This document shows positions 34,330 to 47,200 of a stretch of DNA of 64,000 bases, piece after piece (position 1 is the stretch's first letter; every line of letters begins with the position of its first letter). The stretch is from Bimastos eiseni. Lineage: Eukaryota; Annelida; Clitellata; Crassiclitellata; Lumbricidae. A program made the position numbers and the translations under genes. The notes below the pieces were generated by a model. That model was not told where the DNA came from. It searched no databases and saw only the letters and a list, made by a program, of their open reading frames with translations. The stretch spans positions 2,470,334 through 2,534,333 of the forward strand of contig OY365810.1 in assembly GCA_959347315.1 (NCBI GenBank), read 5' to 3'.

Positions 34330-35270
34330 ATGTGGATGAATGTCTTCCAGCCTGATCTGCCTCAACTCTGACAAACAGCATTTACTATCTTTAGCATTAC
34401 AGATCAGGTCAAGTAAAACTTTTATGCTTCCAAACACCTTCTTGTCAACTCTTCATCTCTCACTTTAACCTTTGATTCTCCTATTCACAATCTTGGTATT
34501 ACCTTTGATCCATGGATCTTTTTCTCAAATCACATCGCCAACCTCTTGCGCACCATCCTCATGCATTTTGTAGCTTATGCCACATTCACCCCATGATTGG
34601 CTTAAACTGCTTCTGCTACCTAATCGGTCACTTCAAGCTTTATTACTGATATTCATTTTTCTCAACCTCGAATCAATCCAATATGTTAAGCGTCTACAAT
34701 TAATTCATATATACTCGAAGGAGCTTAAACCAGGTCAGAAACACATTACCTTGACACAACCATTCTCAAATCAACACAATTAGTGAAAATCCCTGAGTGC
34801 ATCCAGTTCATAGTTCAATCGCTATACTAGAAGTGCCTACAATACTCCAAGTCAAAGTACCTTTTCAAATTGTTCACTATTGAGCTGCCTGCTCTATAAC
34901 AATTGCTTACAAACTACTCGAACCATCAAACTTCTATACAACTTGCCTCAAGATCACAGATTGTCCAATAAGCCACAATGCACCTCGACTTCAGGAAGAA
35001 TTTCTCTGTGGACACCATATTCTCAGATTCTCCACTGATGCCTCTCATCAACCGTCATCTGTCTCAGGCTCATCTATTCGTAACTTCACAGGCCTTTCAC
35101 TCCAAATTGAAGTATGACACGATTTCACACCTTCAATAATTTCTACAAATGATGCCTCTGCTTTCTAGTCTCTAATCAATCGTGCCTTAGCAGCTGCTTT
35201 GCCTCCTCTCCCTGATCACTAGAACTCCTTGGTCTCTCTCCCTTTCAACCTGACACAAAGATTCACTGTA
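34330..35270 (+). pseudogene. Decayed LINE reverse-transcriptase C-terminal fragment
   Basis: Frames broken by stops read DSPIHNLGITFD, then FFSNHIANLLRT, similar to the NLGI.FD..L.F..HI segment of the LINE at 26882. Downstream text shows the usual thumb/C-terminal order (SLQALL..LNRL.., AAALPPL). Strongly diverged. Confidence 0.5.
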
Positions 35271-35989
35271 CATTGATTTCTATACAACTCCGATATGAGG
35301 CACACTCTACATTCATGTATTTATCATATGCGTCAACTTCGCACTATCCGCCAGTCATTAACCACTCATGCAATTGATATTCTGGTCCATGCCCTGACTT
35401 GCGCAATCTCCCCTATAACTTCAATAACGCCACTTATTAAATTCCTATTAAAATGTCTTGAAAGATTCATTCTAGATATCCCTATTACCGCTGCCCACCT
35501 CATATGTGACATCACGAGGTTTCTTCAAACACATACTTTCATTCTGGACTCACTTCTTTGGCTCTGTCCATCAATAGGTCGATTTAACAGTTCTCACCTT
35601 CCTGCACAACTTATCTCGGCATCAATCAAACCGATATGATGACATTTCGACTACCATATCCTTTCTGCCTGGCAGGGTCTCTCATCAGTCGCCTGCCCAT
35701 GTCCTTCTAGTGATTCACACATCATGCACCACCACGGTTTTGTGGCGTTGTCAGCCAGTCTAGCTGGAATCGTCTTTATAAAGACCTATGGCTAGAACTC
35801 CTTGGTTCCACTCCCTCCCAATTCTGCAAATGCTTGAAAACTTTCCTTGTCTTTTGTTTACACAATTAGGTCTCCACTTACAAAAGGTCTGCCACTGACT
35901 CGGTAGACCACTCCATTCTCTTACAGCGCCCCTCCACCTCCTTTGGCCTGGTAGACCAGCCATTTGAATGACTTGAGTCGTTCTTATTA

Positions 35990-36560
35990 ATTGGCTCGTC
36001 TAGGTCTCCTTGGGTCCCAGTAAATTTTGGGGTGCCTCAAGGTTCTGTCCTAGGGCCTTTCTTGTACCTTCTCTACACTGATATTTGCCCCAGTTAGTAT
36101 TTCAGAGGCTTTTGCATCAACTCTATGCAGATGTTGTGCAAGCCTACATCCAAACACGCTTGTCGGATGCGATGGCTACAGTAAGTCAGATGTTTCTTCT
36201 TGAATGGCCTCCAATCGGCTCCTCTTAAACCCCTCTCAAGCACAGCTCATTTGATTGGGAGGCCGTAGGCAGCTTGAGGGTATTGACATATCCCTACTTA
36301 CCCTGCTCTTTCCTCACATAACTTTTTACTTCACAGTTCGTGATCTGGGAGTTACTCTTGACTCTGAGCTCACTCTCTGTCAACATGTGAACCTAGTTGC
36401 ACGGAGATGTTACTATCAGCTAGCTGTGTTAGCTTCAAGTGGTCACTCACTCTCTCACTTACGATGTCTTTTTTCTTTTGTCGTGGCTGGGCTGGTCGTG
36501 CTCCCGAGTTGGTTCTTGAAGGGCGCTATATAAATGCGCAGAATGAATGAATGAATGTTG
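35990..36560 (+). pseudogene. Decayed LINE fragment with GCGCTATATAAAT..(GAAT)n tail
   Basis: A phrase for GVPQGSVLGPFLYLLYTD lies near 36030-36090, broken by stops. Later VRDLGVTLDSELTLCQHVNL (36330-36400) matches the RT of the 47-49 kb LINE. The 3' end GGCGCTATATAAATGCGCAG followed by AATGAATGAATGAATG (36520-36558) is the family tail. Confidence 0.65.
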
Positions 36561-38125
36561 TCTTCTGCTGGGTGTTGTAATTGTAATTGCAAATCTAAAT
36601 TACACAACCTCAAGAAGAGCTAATAACCAAATGCGATAAAACAGAACGGTCTTCAATCGAATGTGGAGAACAGATAAAACTTAGGCTGAGAAGTTCAAGT
36701 CATTGATTTCTACCCAATTTCTCCCAAGAAGATAGGCTGACCTCAGCAAAATTCTCATGCTGAACCATGGAGGTTCACAGCACAGTGAATAAATCTTTGA
36801 AAGGGTACGGGGATGACAGTGAGACACTTAGCTCCTTGAGATAAGAGAGCATAGCCCGCTAGACAATTACGCATAAACTTCAATGCACTTTGCGTAGATA
36901 ACTAGTGCAGATCCTTCCACATGAGCCTCCATGCATACATAGGATGTAGCCCTCATTAGGGCTTAGTGAAATGAGAGCAAGTCCAATAAATTTTCGTTCA
37001 CAGCTGCAGGAGACCATGGTGTGTTACCTATTTACCTATTCGAATAGTTTGAAACTGCAATGAGTTGCTATGTGGGGTGATTCTGAGCGCTCTCCAACTC
37101 GTCAAACATTGTAATTTTTCTTTCAGCTGAAAAGGTTGTCCTCATATGAGAATGGTCCCTTGTAAGTCCTTTGATGTGCCAAAATCGCACAAACGTCACT
37201 CAAGATCTGCTGACTGACTATCTTTTGAGACACATATGAGCAAAATCTTTCAATATTGCTGATCCTCATTCTTAAGGAATAAGCACACGTCCAGTGAAGC
37301 TTAAACCAACTTCGATCAATCGCACAATTCATGCTGTAAACAGGATCTTTATAGGGCATTACATGTAACTTGGACATTTTATATTAACTACATAACCATC
37401 CACATGTACAGTTAGATTTAAAGTTAATCGATTCAAAGATTTTCCAAAACGAAAATACCATAAATAGACCATTCCCTTAATTAGTGCATGCAGTTGTTAA
37501 TAATACACTGCAGTCTCGTTGCAGGCTTTGAAATTTACAATCATGCTTCTAAATGACATCTGCAAAATAGACCTCACCGAGGTGCCATTCTGTTCGTTGA
37601 TTGCCTGCAGTCTAAACTGGCAATAGTCTGCAAGTACAATAACAATAAATAATAATATGCAAACATATCTATTTAAAATCAGTGAGATAGCTAGACTATG
37701 TGAATGACGAATCTAGTGGATATATCAAGTATCAGCAGCATGTGAATATACGGGCTTCTATCGATGCTGTTCGGATATTCCTAGACGCCCGGTAAAGCTT
37801 AGTTGGTGCATCCTCATGACATCGTCAGGTCGCATCAGCTAATGAGAATCCTTGGATAGACTACCTAATGATGTAAAACAGCAGACTATGCATTGAAGGC
37901 GAATTCTTTGGTAACCGAGCAATTGGTAGAACTGTTTAAGTTTGGAATGGCTGGAAGTACAGAGGAACTTCGCTGATCGTTGGATCAACATCCATAACCA
38001 TGTACTTTTCACTATGCAGAACACCCAGCAGAAATTAAAGTAAGAAGATTGCTGTTGTGTCTAAGGTCGACACACCAGCGTCGTCAAATTTGGATGTTGA
38101 TGTCTATGCGATACTTTAGAAACCA
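36560..38125. other. No confident feature; one weak possible exon on the minus strand
   Basis: A minus-strand frame from 37333 (after CTGTTTACAG) to about 37125 reads MNCAIDRSWFKLHW.. and has ordinary codons, but no donor was found and its phase (2) does not match a neighbouring exon. Otherwise nothing is recognised. Confidence 0.25.
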
Positions 38126-38129
38126 CAGT

Positions 38130-38940
38130 TGTATGGTCTCGAGACAGTGTCTCGGTCTCGAGACGTCTCGATACAGATTTTTAGTGTCTCTGTCTCGGAA
38201 GCCTGCTGTCTCCGTCTCGAGATAGTGTCTGGAATTTTTAGAAACTGTCTTGAAGTCAAAGTCTTGTTCTGTCTTGAACAAGCGGTCTCGATAAGTTTCG
38301 TCTTAACTGTCTCAAAATCTTGTGCTACAAATTGAAACTGTAATCTACGAGAAACGGTAATTCTGGTTAACGCGTAAGTCACATGATACTGAAATCAATT
38401 CAATTATTTTAAAGTGGAAAAATGTCTGAGAGAGAACCTGAAATGGTGAACTTTCCTTTTACGCAATTTGAAATTATTGGCAAAACAATAGCTATGCTGT
38501 GCCGTTGGTCATTGATGTAAAACCTCCATAACGTACCGAAACGAACGGAACAACTTCGAGTTTCTCAGGGTGAGTAAGAAGATTCACAACTTTCTAATTT
38601 CGCTCGGTATTTGGTATCGAATTTGCTTGTTTAAAATCGTCTAGAAAATTTGAGACATGTCTAAAAAGGCTTTCTTTATACTAGGCCTATTCAGAGGATA
38701 GGCTGACAAAGAGATATCGAAAAAGATAAAACACTGCAATATAAAAACTGTTCTTAGGAGTTGGTAGGCCTACTACATACATTATAAGTTTCAAAAATAA
38801 ATTACAAATGAACCTTATTCCAGAAAACTGACACGTTAGTATTTTACAGCATTTGATATTGGATGACTTGTCTTTTGCTGTCTCGTACTGTCTCGAACCT
38901 AGTGTCTCGGTCTCGAAGTTTCAAGTCTTGCAAACAACAC
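38130..38940. repeat. GTCTCG repeat locus with two blocks
   Basis: Dense GTCTCGAGACNGTGTCTCGG words at 38138-38315 and again at 38878-38932, about 550 bp apart. The build is the same as at 11600-12335. Confidence 0.6.
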
Positions 38941-39079
38941 TGTTAAAAACTCAGCACAATATGAAATGGGCAACAGTTCAAACAAAATTCGTCTACAGAC
39001 TTTTCTCTACCGATATATAGTCTGCTATGACGTTTCATAAACAGACTTCATCTATGACACTTTGTCTAGACTGAATTGA

Positions 39080-39690
39080 TGAGAACATTATGTTCAAAAG
39101 GAAGCTGGATCAACGAAAAACTTTAAAACTAGAAGCTGGATAACATAATTGTTTTCATCAATCCAGCTTCTATTAAAGAAGCATTCATCTCACTAATTCA
39201 TCTTTCATTTAAACAGAAAACATTTAATCAATTCTTTTAAGTGATCACATTTGCATTTAAGCACAATTTTCTCATCAATCTAGCCTCTACTTAATGCTAT
39301 GTAATCAAGCATTTATATAGCGCCCCTTCAAGATACCTAATCAGAGGCATTTAGGTATGATTCATTATGTCAATCAAGTGACTATTTAAGCAGAAATCAT
39401 TGTATCAATTCTGCTTACATTTAAATGGCATTCTGTTCATCAATTCAATTTCCATTTAAGCCAAAATCTTTTCATCAATTGTGCTTCTAATACAACAGAA
39501 TTCTTTCATCGATCCCACTTCCAGTTGACCGACATTCCTTTCATCAATCCAACTTCCATATAACAAGAAATCGTTTCAACAATTGAACTTCCAGTCAAGC
39601 ATAAATCTTTTCATCAATCCAGCTTCCAGTTCAACAAATCTGTTTCATAAATTCTGCTTCCAATAAAGCCAAAATTTATCACCTATCCAG
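39080..39690. repeat. Tandem array of 35-45 bp units (ATCAATCCAGCTTC family)
   Basis: About fourteen diverged units with the core TTTTCATCAATCCAGCTTCC followed by ATTTAAGCAGAA. Further arrays are at 25555-25800, 52615-52990 and 55905-56170, and single units occur within the element pair at 4658 and 41874. Confidence 0.7.
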
Positions 39691-40081
39691 CTTAGACAAA
39701 GTACCAAAGACTAAACGTCCGTAAATAAAACGTCATAGTAGGCAAAATGTCGGTCGGCCAAATATCCAGACGAAGTGTCATAGACAGAGATTGAATTGCC
39801 GGGGGTTGGGAGGGTTCAGTTAATTTTTAAAAATTACCTTGGAGCAAACGCCAGATCAGCTTTTAGCGACACGCACACCCCGTTACCCTCTACAATTTAG
39901 TCCGTATACCGGCTTCAGGTTCAAAAAATTCTAGTCGGGACATGTCAACATTTGAAAAAATTTCAAACCCCACCCCAGTTTAAATTTGACAATTCAAACC
40001 CTGGTCATAGACGTTGTCTGTATCTAGACAAATTGTCGTGATGTACTGTAGTCAAAGAAGCAAACATAACGGAAACCTTAC

Positions 40082-40220
40082 TGTGATCTATGTTGTCAGG
40101 TCGTCTTAATTTTGTAGGTAAGAGGATTTCGAAAGTCTGCTTCAACCATTTTCCACAACACTTCAACAACGATTTATTTCTTTGTGCACCTGATGCAGCT
40201 TCCTCTTTGATTAACAAAGC
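40082..40220 (-). CDS. Possible further exon of the kinase gene
   Basis: On the minus strand an exon-like unit lies between TTGGTACAG and a good GTAAGG donor. It reads ALLIKEEAASGAQRNKSLLK..., lysine rich, no domain. From the obvious acceptor the phase is 0, while the last kinase exon ends in phase 1. An alternative acceptor (AATCAAAG, exon from 40204) restores phase 1. It may belong to the tail after the kinase domain, or be chance. Confidence 0.25.
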
Positions 40221-40299
40221 CTGTACCAATAATAATTTGCACATTAATTAGAGTTCAATAATTATTTCAGACAATACATAACTCAAGAAGGTTAATTAG

Positions 40300-41022
40300 T
40301 AGTGTCACTACTGGAGCTTTTCAAAGGTGCTAAAGAAATGCATCGGAACTTAGAGGCTACATGGAGGACAGCTAACGACGAATCTGGAGGGAGGACGGCG
40401 GGGGCATCTACCCTATACGAATTGGGAATATGAGACCGAAGCAACCGGTCATCAACTGGTTCCGACGCCCGATGAACCGAGGGCGGGGGGGAAAAGAGAC
40501 GCCTAGGATATTAACGGGTCGACGGCGGAGCAGGAATATAATCCCCGGAGGCCTATGATCTCCTTTGACGCTAATAACTCTTTAATTTCAACGGACGTCT
40601 AAAACGCCATTTACGGTATACTACAAGTGTACAAGTGACTCGACTTTAGTAGTAGAGGGGGCATACCACCAATCAGCGCCGAGGGGTGGGCAAGTGAGGG
40701 TCTCAGTGGACCAATGGGACAGCAGGATCGTAGTCCGCATCACATGAGCGATGGCGGAGGACGAGGTTTATCTGCTGTAGCGAGTAAGGTTACAGCATAG
40801 TGTTCGGGACTTTGGAAGGCGTCGGACGGCCATTAACAACAGGGTTTAGAACGGGACGTTCTTCAAGAGACAAGTCGACATCTATCTAGTTAATTTCTAA
40901 AAGCTACGTGTAGATAGTTGTATGTAAGATATTAATATATTCTTTAAACATCAAAGAAGCGCCGTTGTTCGTGTGTGGTGGATGAGAAAACGAACCCTCA
41001 CGGGTCGAGAAAGACCGAGACA
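40300..41022. mobile_element. Possible solo LTR
   Basis: A 723-bp block of higher G+C (many GGGCGGGGG and CGACGG words) ends ACCGAGACA. The flanks are identical 5-bp repeats ATTAG (40295-40299, 41023-41027), the length made by LTR elements. The left end (TAGTGTCA) lacks the TG expected, so the call is tentative. Confidence 0.35.
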
Positions 41023-41189
41023 ATTAGCATCTCAGCATATATATTAAAAATGCAATACTCAATCAATGCTTCATTGGCAACTGTCAGTTTACTGCCTGTT
41101 CACATACGGTTGCAATAATTATTAATATTTTTAAAAATCGTATCATATCTTTAAATTTATATTGCGCCTCTCACAGAATAACTATGCAG

Positions 41190-41690
41190 AGGCACTCTCA
41201 GCAAGGAGAAATAAATGCCTTTAAAGAGCGAGAAGCCGATGGAGAGAAGCAATCGTTAGTTTAGCTCTTATTGATGGAGGAAGGTCAATCCAATTCCAGG
41301 GAATTGGACCCACAGCTTCAAATGCCCAGTGTTGGGCCAAGGCAGTCTTATTCTTAGGAACAAAAAGATCAAGATGATCAACAGAGTAAAAGGAACGAGA
41401 TGAAGCTGCAGATAACGGCTTTTGCAAATATTCAGGCATTGTACTCAGTATCCTGCCTAGCTGAAGCTCCTGTGCTTTGAAAACTAAAAAAAGGATCTTG
41501 TAGTGGATACGTGCAGTGACAGGAAGCCAGCGCAAGACTTCAAGTATATATTTAGAGATGTGTGCAAAGCTAGGGAGTTGGGCTATTGAAGCATTTGAGA
41601 CAGAAAGGTCTGAAAGGGAAAGACATTGCTTATTATTATCATCATTCTTACTATCATTACAAAATAGGTATTCATAATGCACCAAAACAA
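41190..41690 (-). pseudogene. LINE C-terminal fragment
   Basis: On the minus strand: VLRWLPVTARIHYKILFLVF, then PLSAASSRSFYSVDHLDL, then AFEAVGPIPWNWIDLPPSIR. This is the LHWLPV..RI.YKI...F and P.LWN.LP..IR text of CR1/L2 RT C termini. The first part lacks RT. The 3' end GAGGCGCAATATAAATTT is a variant of the shared tail. Confidence 0.75.
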
Positions 41691-41873
41691 AAGTAATATT
41701 GCACTAAGCACATAACCGGAAAGTCTAATTATAATAAGCTTAAGCAAATATGTCCTAAAGTGAACAATAACAATGTTGAATACATCTGATTAGACAATCG
41801 AAGTTTGTTCCACTCACAGCCAATACACCTGTTAAATGGAAGAACCTGGACTGAGGTTGAGGACAGTGTGAAG

Positions 41874-42185
41874 GGTTGTGTCTATATTCCGAAGATTCGA
41901 TAGTCCTAAGATTGCATGGTGTCCGGTTGATAGGTGATAAGATTGCAGTTTTAATCACAGCTATATTGATGAATAGAATTGTTCGGCTAGGAGCTAGGAG
42001 CACCAATCTTTTCATTCATCCAGTTTCCATTTACGCATGATTCTTTTCATATCAATCCAGCTCCTAGTTTTACACATTCTTTTCATCAATTAATGCAGCG
42101 TCTTTGTAAATTAATGTCGGAGTATAGAACCTTCGGACTATTGAACTTTCGGACTATCGAACGTTCGGATTATCGAGTAAACACC
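41874..42185. mobile_element. 312-bp TIR element with 8-bp duplication, copy 2
   Basis: Perfect 8-bp flanks GTGTGAAG (41866-41873, 42186-42193). It aligns end to end with 4658-4958. The terminal regions carry repeated CTTCGGACTATCGA words. Confidence 0.8.
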
Positions 42186-42199
42186 GTGTGAAGTAGGTC

Positions 42200-44220
42200 A
42201 GTGGTGGACATCAGGTGGTGTTTGAACCAGATAAGTAAACTTGGAGATATTATGTTTAAGACACATGGATAAACTGGTGAACAAGCATAAATAAAGATTT
42301 TTATGGAGTTTAATGTATAGTATTATATGGGTATCATAGAGGTGTAGGCCTATAACATTGCTATGATCAGAACCACTGAACAATGTTTGAGGTGTAGTGG
42401 ATACACAAAGCCTAACCAAGAACGTAGACTTCAGCTTTGAGTTTTAAATATATTATCAAGCAACAGCCAAGAGTATGTTTCAGATGATACCGAATTAAAA
42501 GGCAAGTTACAACATTCAACCTATAAAAAAATTACAAAATATATAATTTGGTACAAAACAATGGCCAACAACTTTAAAAATAAGAAAACACATTTGACAG
42601 GTTGGAGAAACAGAAATATCTAACTTGCCAAAGGATAAGCAAAAGTTGATATCTACAATTCCGTTCTGCAAAGTGTAAAATTGACTTGGTCAGAAATATG
42701 GCATTCAGTGCATGCAATACAACCCATCTCAAGTAAATACAAACTGTGTTTGACCACCTATATAAAGAAAGGCATGATATAACGTCAGACTACATATCTA
42801 AATTCTGCATTCAGTTAGCAGACAAACGGAAGAGGTCCGGCAACGATCCACCTAACGAAAAATCAATTACAATCCCGCAGTTTCGTACGAGGCTGGCCGA
42901 ACGGTTCTGTTCTGCTCTGTCGATGACCATGCGAAGAATGCGAAATATCTAATTACATTCAAATCACAGCTCACGACCTTGTTATAGTCTTGCAAACATT
43001 CCCATGGATAGCTGACTTTTGAACTCTTAAAAAGCATCCTTTCCCGGGCCTCTATATAAATTGTCGTAATTTTATTATGATTGTTATTACTACCATCATC
43101 ATAAGGCATATTGCCGATAACATCGTATCAATTTTTGATAATCTCTATCCTGAATGTTAACTATTTCTTAGAAATTGTCTATGTAAGAGTCAGATAGAAA
43201 AGAATATATTCTCTCTCACAGATTTGCGTAAAGACTTATTCTTCTGTGTTGTCCATTGTTTTGATGCTTGGTCATTTTCTGTTAACAAATATTTATCAAA
43301 AATATATGTACCAAGAAGGCCTGCTTATAAATGACGAGTACAGTGAAGCAAACTGACTAGTTGTATCTTTATGATGACCTGGAGACAATTAACCGAGGAG
43401 ATAACATTCTTATTTCTCAGTACTGTATTTTTTCACAAGAACCTTCAACACTAGCCAACATAAAAACATAAAACATTACAACAAACCTTGATAGCTAACA
43501 GCTTAGCATTTCACACAGATTCGTTTAGGTGTCTCAACTGCTGACTGACTTAGGGAATGCTAAGTCATGTTTGCAGGAAGTAACTCAAAAGAGTTTCAAC
43601 AAGCTTACTTTAATATCCAGTTATTTTCTTACTACATATAAAAAAACAAATCAGAAGTCACTGTTAGATCAATCATCTCTGTTGGATAAATCAATCCAAT
43701 AATTTACTTATGCAATCTCAAATGCTTATCTCACTTCAAGATAGTCAGGTAGATCTATTATTACTTTGGCAACTTGTTTTATAAGTGCTTGAGTAAGGAT
43801 AACATGCACACATATTTATTTTGCAGATTTTGCTTTTCTCATCAGCCAGACTTGCACAAGTATTATATGCAATAATGTAATAAAGCAGGCAAGTGACTTC
43901 AAACTAGAAGAAATCGTTGTTACAAATTGGCTTATAAACATTTAAAAATAACTAATACATACTGAAACAATGCCAATATTTCAATATTTTGTCACATTTT
44001 TGTGGTCCAAAATTAATACACCTTTTAAAAACTTCTTTAAGACCTGCATTGTTTGAAATGACACTTAATAACTAAAATCTAGGCCCTAGAAAAGATATCA
44101 TTGCCAAACATAACAAACTGAGGCACTCCACTCGCAGCACTAGTTTTAGTGAAAGGCATTTCACAGCCTGACAAAAGATATGTCACAAATTAATTAACGA
44201 ACTTTGGACAAAGGAATTCT
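42200..44220. other. AT-rich stretch without recognised features
   Basis: DNA downstream of, or in an intron of, the kinase gene. Short minus-strand frames here have no domain signs. Confidence 0.5.
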
Positions 44221-44223
44221 TAC

Positions 44224-44292
44224 GTGGATCAGCAAGCATAGCATGAATGGCAACAAACGACGGTCGCTCAATCTTGTTGTAGCGCAGACATC
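44224..44292 (-). CDS. Kinase exon 4: end of the kinase domain
   Basis: Acceptor TTTTAG, donor GTAAGA, phase 1 on both sides, 69 nt. Reads CLRYNKIERPSFVAIHAM followed by LADP, with the conserved RPSF arginine of subdomain XI. Confidence 0.75.
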
Positions 44293-47200
44293 CTAAAATG
44301 AATTATTATTGTTGATTAGCATATCAACACACTTATTTGCATATCCCATTGGCACATTACTAGTAAAAACTAGAGAGATTATATAATAAACTGATCAGCC
44401 ACAGGAATATAAAATATCATAGGCTAGCTCAGTGGTTTGCAACCTTTTTCGACTTAAGGCCACTTTTATTTAGTTGGAGGATATGATTGGCCACAAAGCT
44501 AAAAACAACTATTTTAAAATTTAACAGATTTCCATTTTAGAATACAATCAAATTACGCATGGATAAATTCCGATTTAATCAATTTAGATCAGTAATATTT
44601 ATTTTAAGCTTAATCACCTCAATAGTCATTAATGTGATTTTTGTAGCTGAATATTGTTAGCAAATTTCTCAATGTCCGATTGAAGATTACTTGTAGCCAG
44701 AATCATTAGTCCATTCAAATTGGAAATATTGAGCTGCTGTGCTAATGTATCTTAGAAAATAGTGGTTGCTGGCTATTCGTCCCTGTCTCTTTTTTGGCAA
44801 TAAATTCCCGTTTGATGTTTATTGACCAAATCTGCATGACTAATGCTGAAGTGTGTTTCCAAATTATACTTTTTATAAAAACTGAAGTGCTTAATCCACA
44901 AATCAAGCATATTGGCTTTCAGTCATGACCAAGAATAAACAAATACTTCTCTTTCCATTCGTCATTATACACACGACGTTCTGGGTTCATGTTTTCCTCA
45001 AAATTTTTATTTCTTGTTTTCTAATTCCTTGTTTATTTTTAAAATATTTTAATTTTTGAAATAAAAAAGTGATAATTCAACACTAATTAGAAATTTATTT
45101 TAAGACCATGGGAAATGAAAAGTAAATAAACTTGATAAACTTACTAAAAATGAATCTGTAGCAGGATGGTCTTAATTTTCATTTAACAATTTACATCATC
45201 ATTCAGCAAATCATATAGACATGAACCAAAGAACCTAGCAGTATACACAAGAAAGAATACTTAAGTATTAGCGGCTGCTTGCTGACATAGACTAACTTCG
45301 TAACTAGAGATGTACAAAAAAACATATATAATATTGAACTCAATAGTACGTACATTTGATGTTACTTATAAACTTAACAAAATATAACTTATAACAGAAA
45401 ATAATTATTCTGTCAAATATTCATTTTTTGGATGTATAATATTTTATATCATTGATAGGTTGAGGGCTAATTTTTTAGGCCTGGCAGGCCACACTTGGCC
45501 CACAGGTTGGGAATCGCGGTGTAAACTAAACAAAATTCTTTTGCATCACAGGCAATTTTAATTGACTAACATCAAGAGCGAGATCTGCATTCTGTAATTA
45601 AATATTTAAAAAACTAAATCAAGACAAAAGATTTACTTAATCAGGGAGTCTTATTTGCTCATACAAGTGCAAACCTAACTTATCAGACATAGTCTCTCAC
45701 TATCAAGGATCGATTTGATGATGTCTGGACAGGAATCACCAATTTGCAGCTTGAGCTTCTTCTTTGGTATTTGCTTTATTATTTCACAATCTACGATGTC
45801 ACTGTGAGGAACTTGTCCTGTTAGAATCTCCCAAAGTACAACACCATAGCTATAATGCAAAACAACTGATATTCAAAAATCATAATAGACAGCCATATTT
45901 ACACAATCTGTAGTCAAAATAGACAACCGGTTTCTCAGTAACTTGCATCAAAAGGTAATACAAACTGCTTCAAACGAAACAGGAAAGTAGAATAAAAACA
46001 GAAATGAAATGATTATCAGATTATTCAAAGCAGCATCTATTTCACATAAACTTCTTTGGTGTTTCAAATAGCCATTTCTTACATCTGTGTAAAAATACCG
46101 TAGGGCCTCCTAACAATCTAGTCCTACTCACAATTTCTAGAATTATCACTGGGATTTAAGTCTAACTGCAGTCTGCTGACCGAAAATAACTCGCAGTAAC
46201 CTTAAGCTTCCAACACATCCCACTTTGCAATGTATTTCTCTCATAAAACTACATCAAACCCACAATGACATGTCGACTTCGCTTTCTGGGGCGGTCTTCT
46301 ACGCTAGATTTTACATTAACATTATCTGCAATGCTCTTCGATGCTATTTTCAGTTGCATTGTCTTAGAAGAAAGACAATGCCTCCAAGTTTCAAATCATT
46401 ATAATGAGGTATGTTTTGGCTACAAACTGATTACCCAAATTAAAAACATTCCAGAAAATCAGAAAAACAGATATTACTAGTAACAGTGAAGGCCTTAGCC
46501 TCGTTGTTACCCTCAGGGTGTCCTTTGCAACATGAGAAAATGAATAAAACATGGTAATTCTACATTATAGCCAACTGGCATGGCACCCTCGGGTGGCGCT
46601 TGATCTCGCCACCCCAAAGCCGGCACTGACTAGTACTAGATGATACATCAAGAGCATGCATTCTTATTGACAAGAAAATGCGAATTAGTGAAAACATGTT
46701 AACATGCATATTAATTTGCACCAAGAACATTTTGCTAGAAATGTTTAAACAATGGTTCTAAAGCAATTTAGTGTGCAGAATTACTTAGAAGTGATAGTAA
46801 TTGATTTTGATAATTTAAGCTTTAGCAAAGTAACTTCTAATTGACAGACCTCCAAACATCGCTTGCCATGGAAAACTTATGTTTGCCATCCATAACTTCT
46901 GGCGCCATCCAAGCATACGTTCCAACAGTAGACATCACAGTCGTGTGGTCATACTCTCGAATCTGATCAAAGTCGGTTATCTTGAGTGTTTTATTATAAA
47001 GGTCTGAAGCCGCACATGATTCCAATACGACTACTAAAAACCACACAGTCAAAGAAAATGTTTAGAAGCAACAAGTTGTAGATAACTTCTTATATCGGTA
47101 ATCTTAAACAAAACTTGAACGTGTGCATCAGCAATGACTATTGATGTAAAAAAGCTAAGCCTATAGCCAAATGAATTTTGCAATGCCGAGCTAGAAATGT

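Noticed and set aside
37123..37333. Minus-strand exon-like frame after CTGTTTACAG
   Set aside because: Phase 2 acceptor does not match neighbouring exons and no donor was found; kept only as a note.
42867..43109. Minus-strand frame near the kinase gene
   Set aside because: No acceptor or donor in the right phase and no domain similarity; not used to link the kinase with the CARD gene.
46498..46632. Possible short element ending GCCGGCACTG
   Set aside because: Only one convincing end was found and no flanking duplication.
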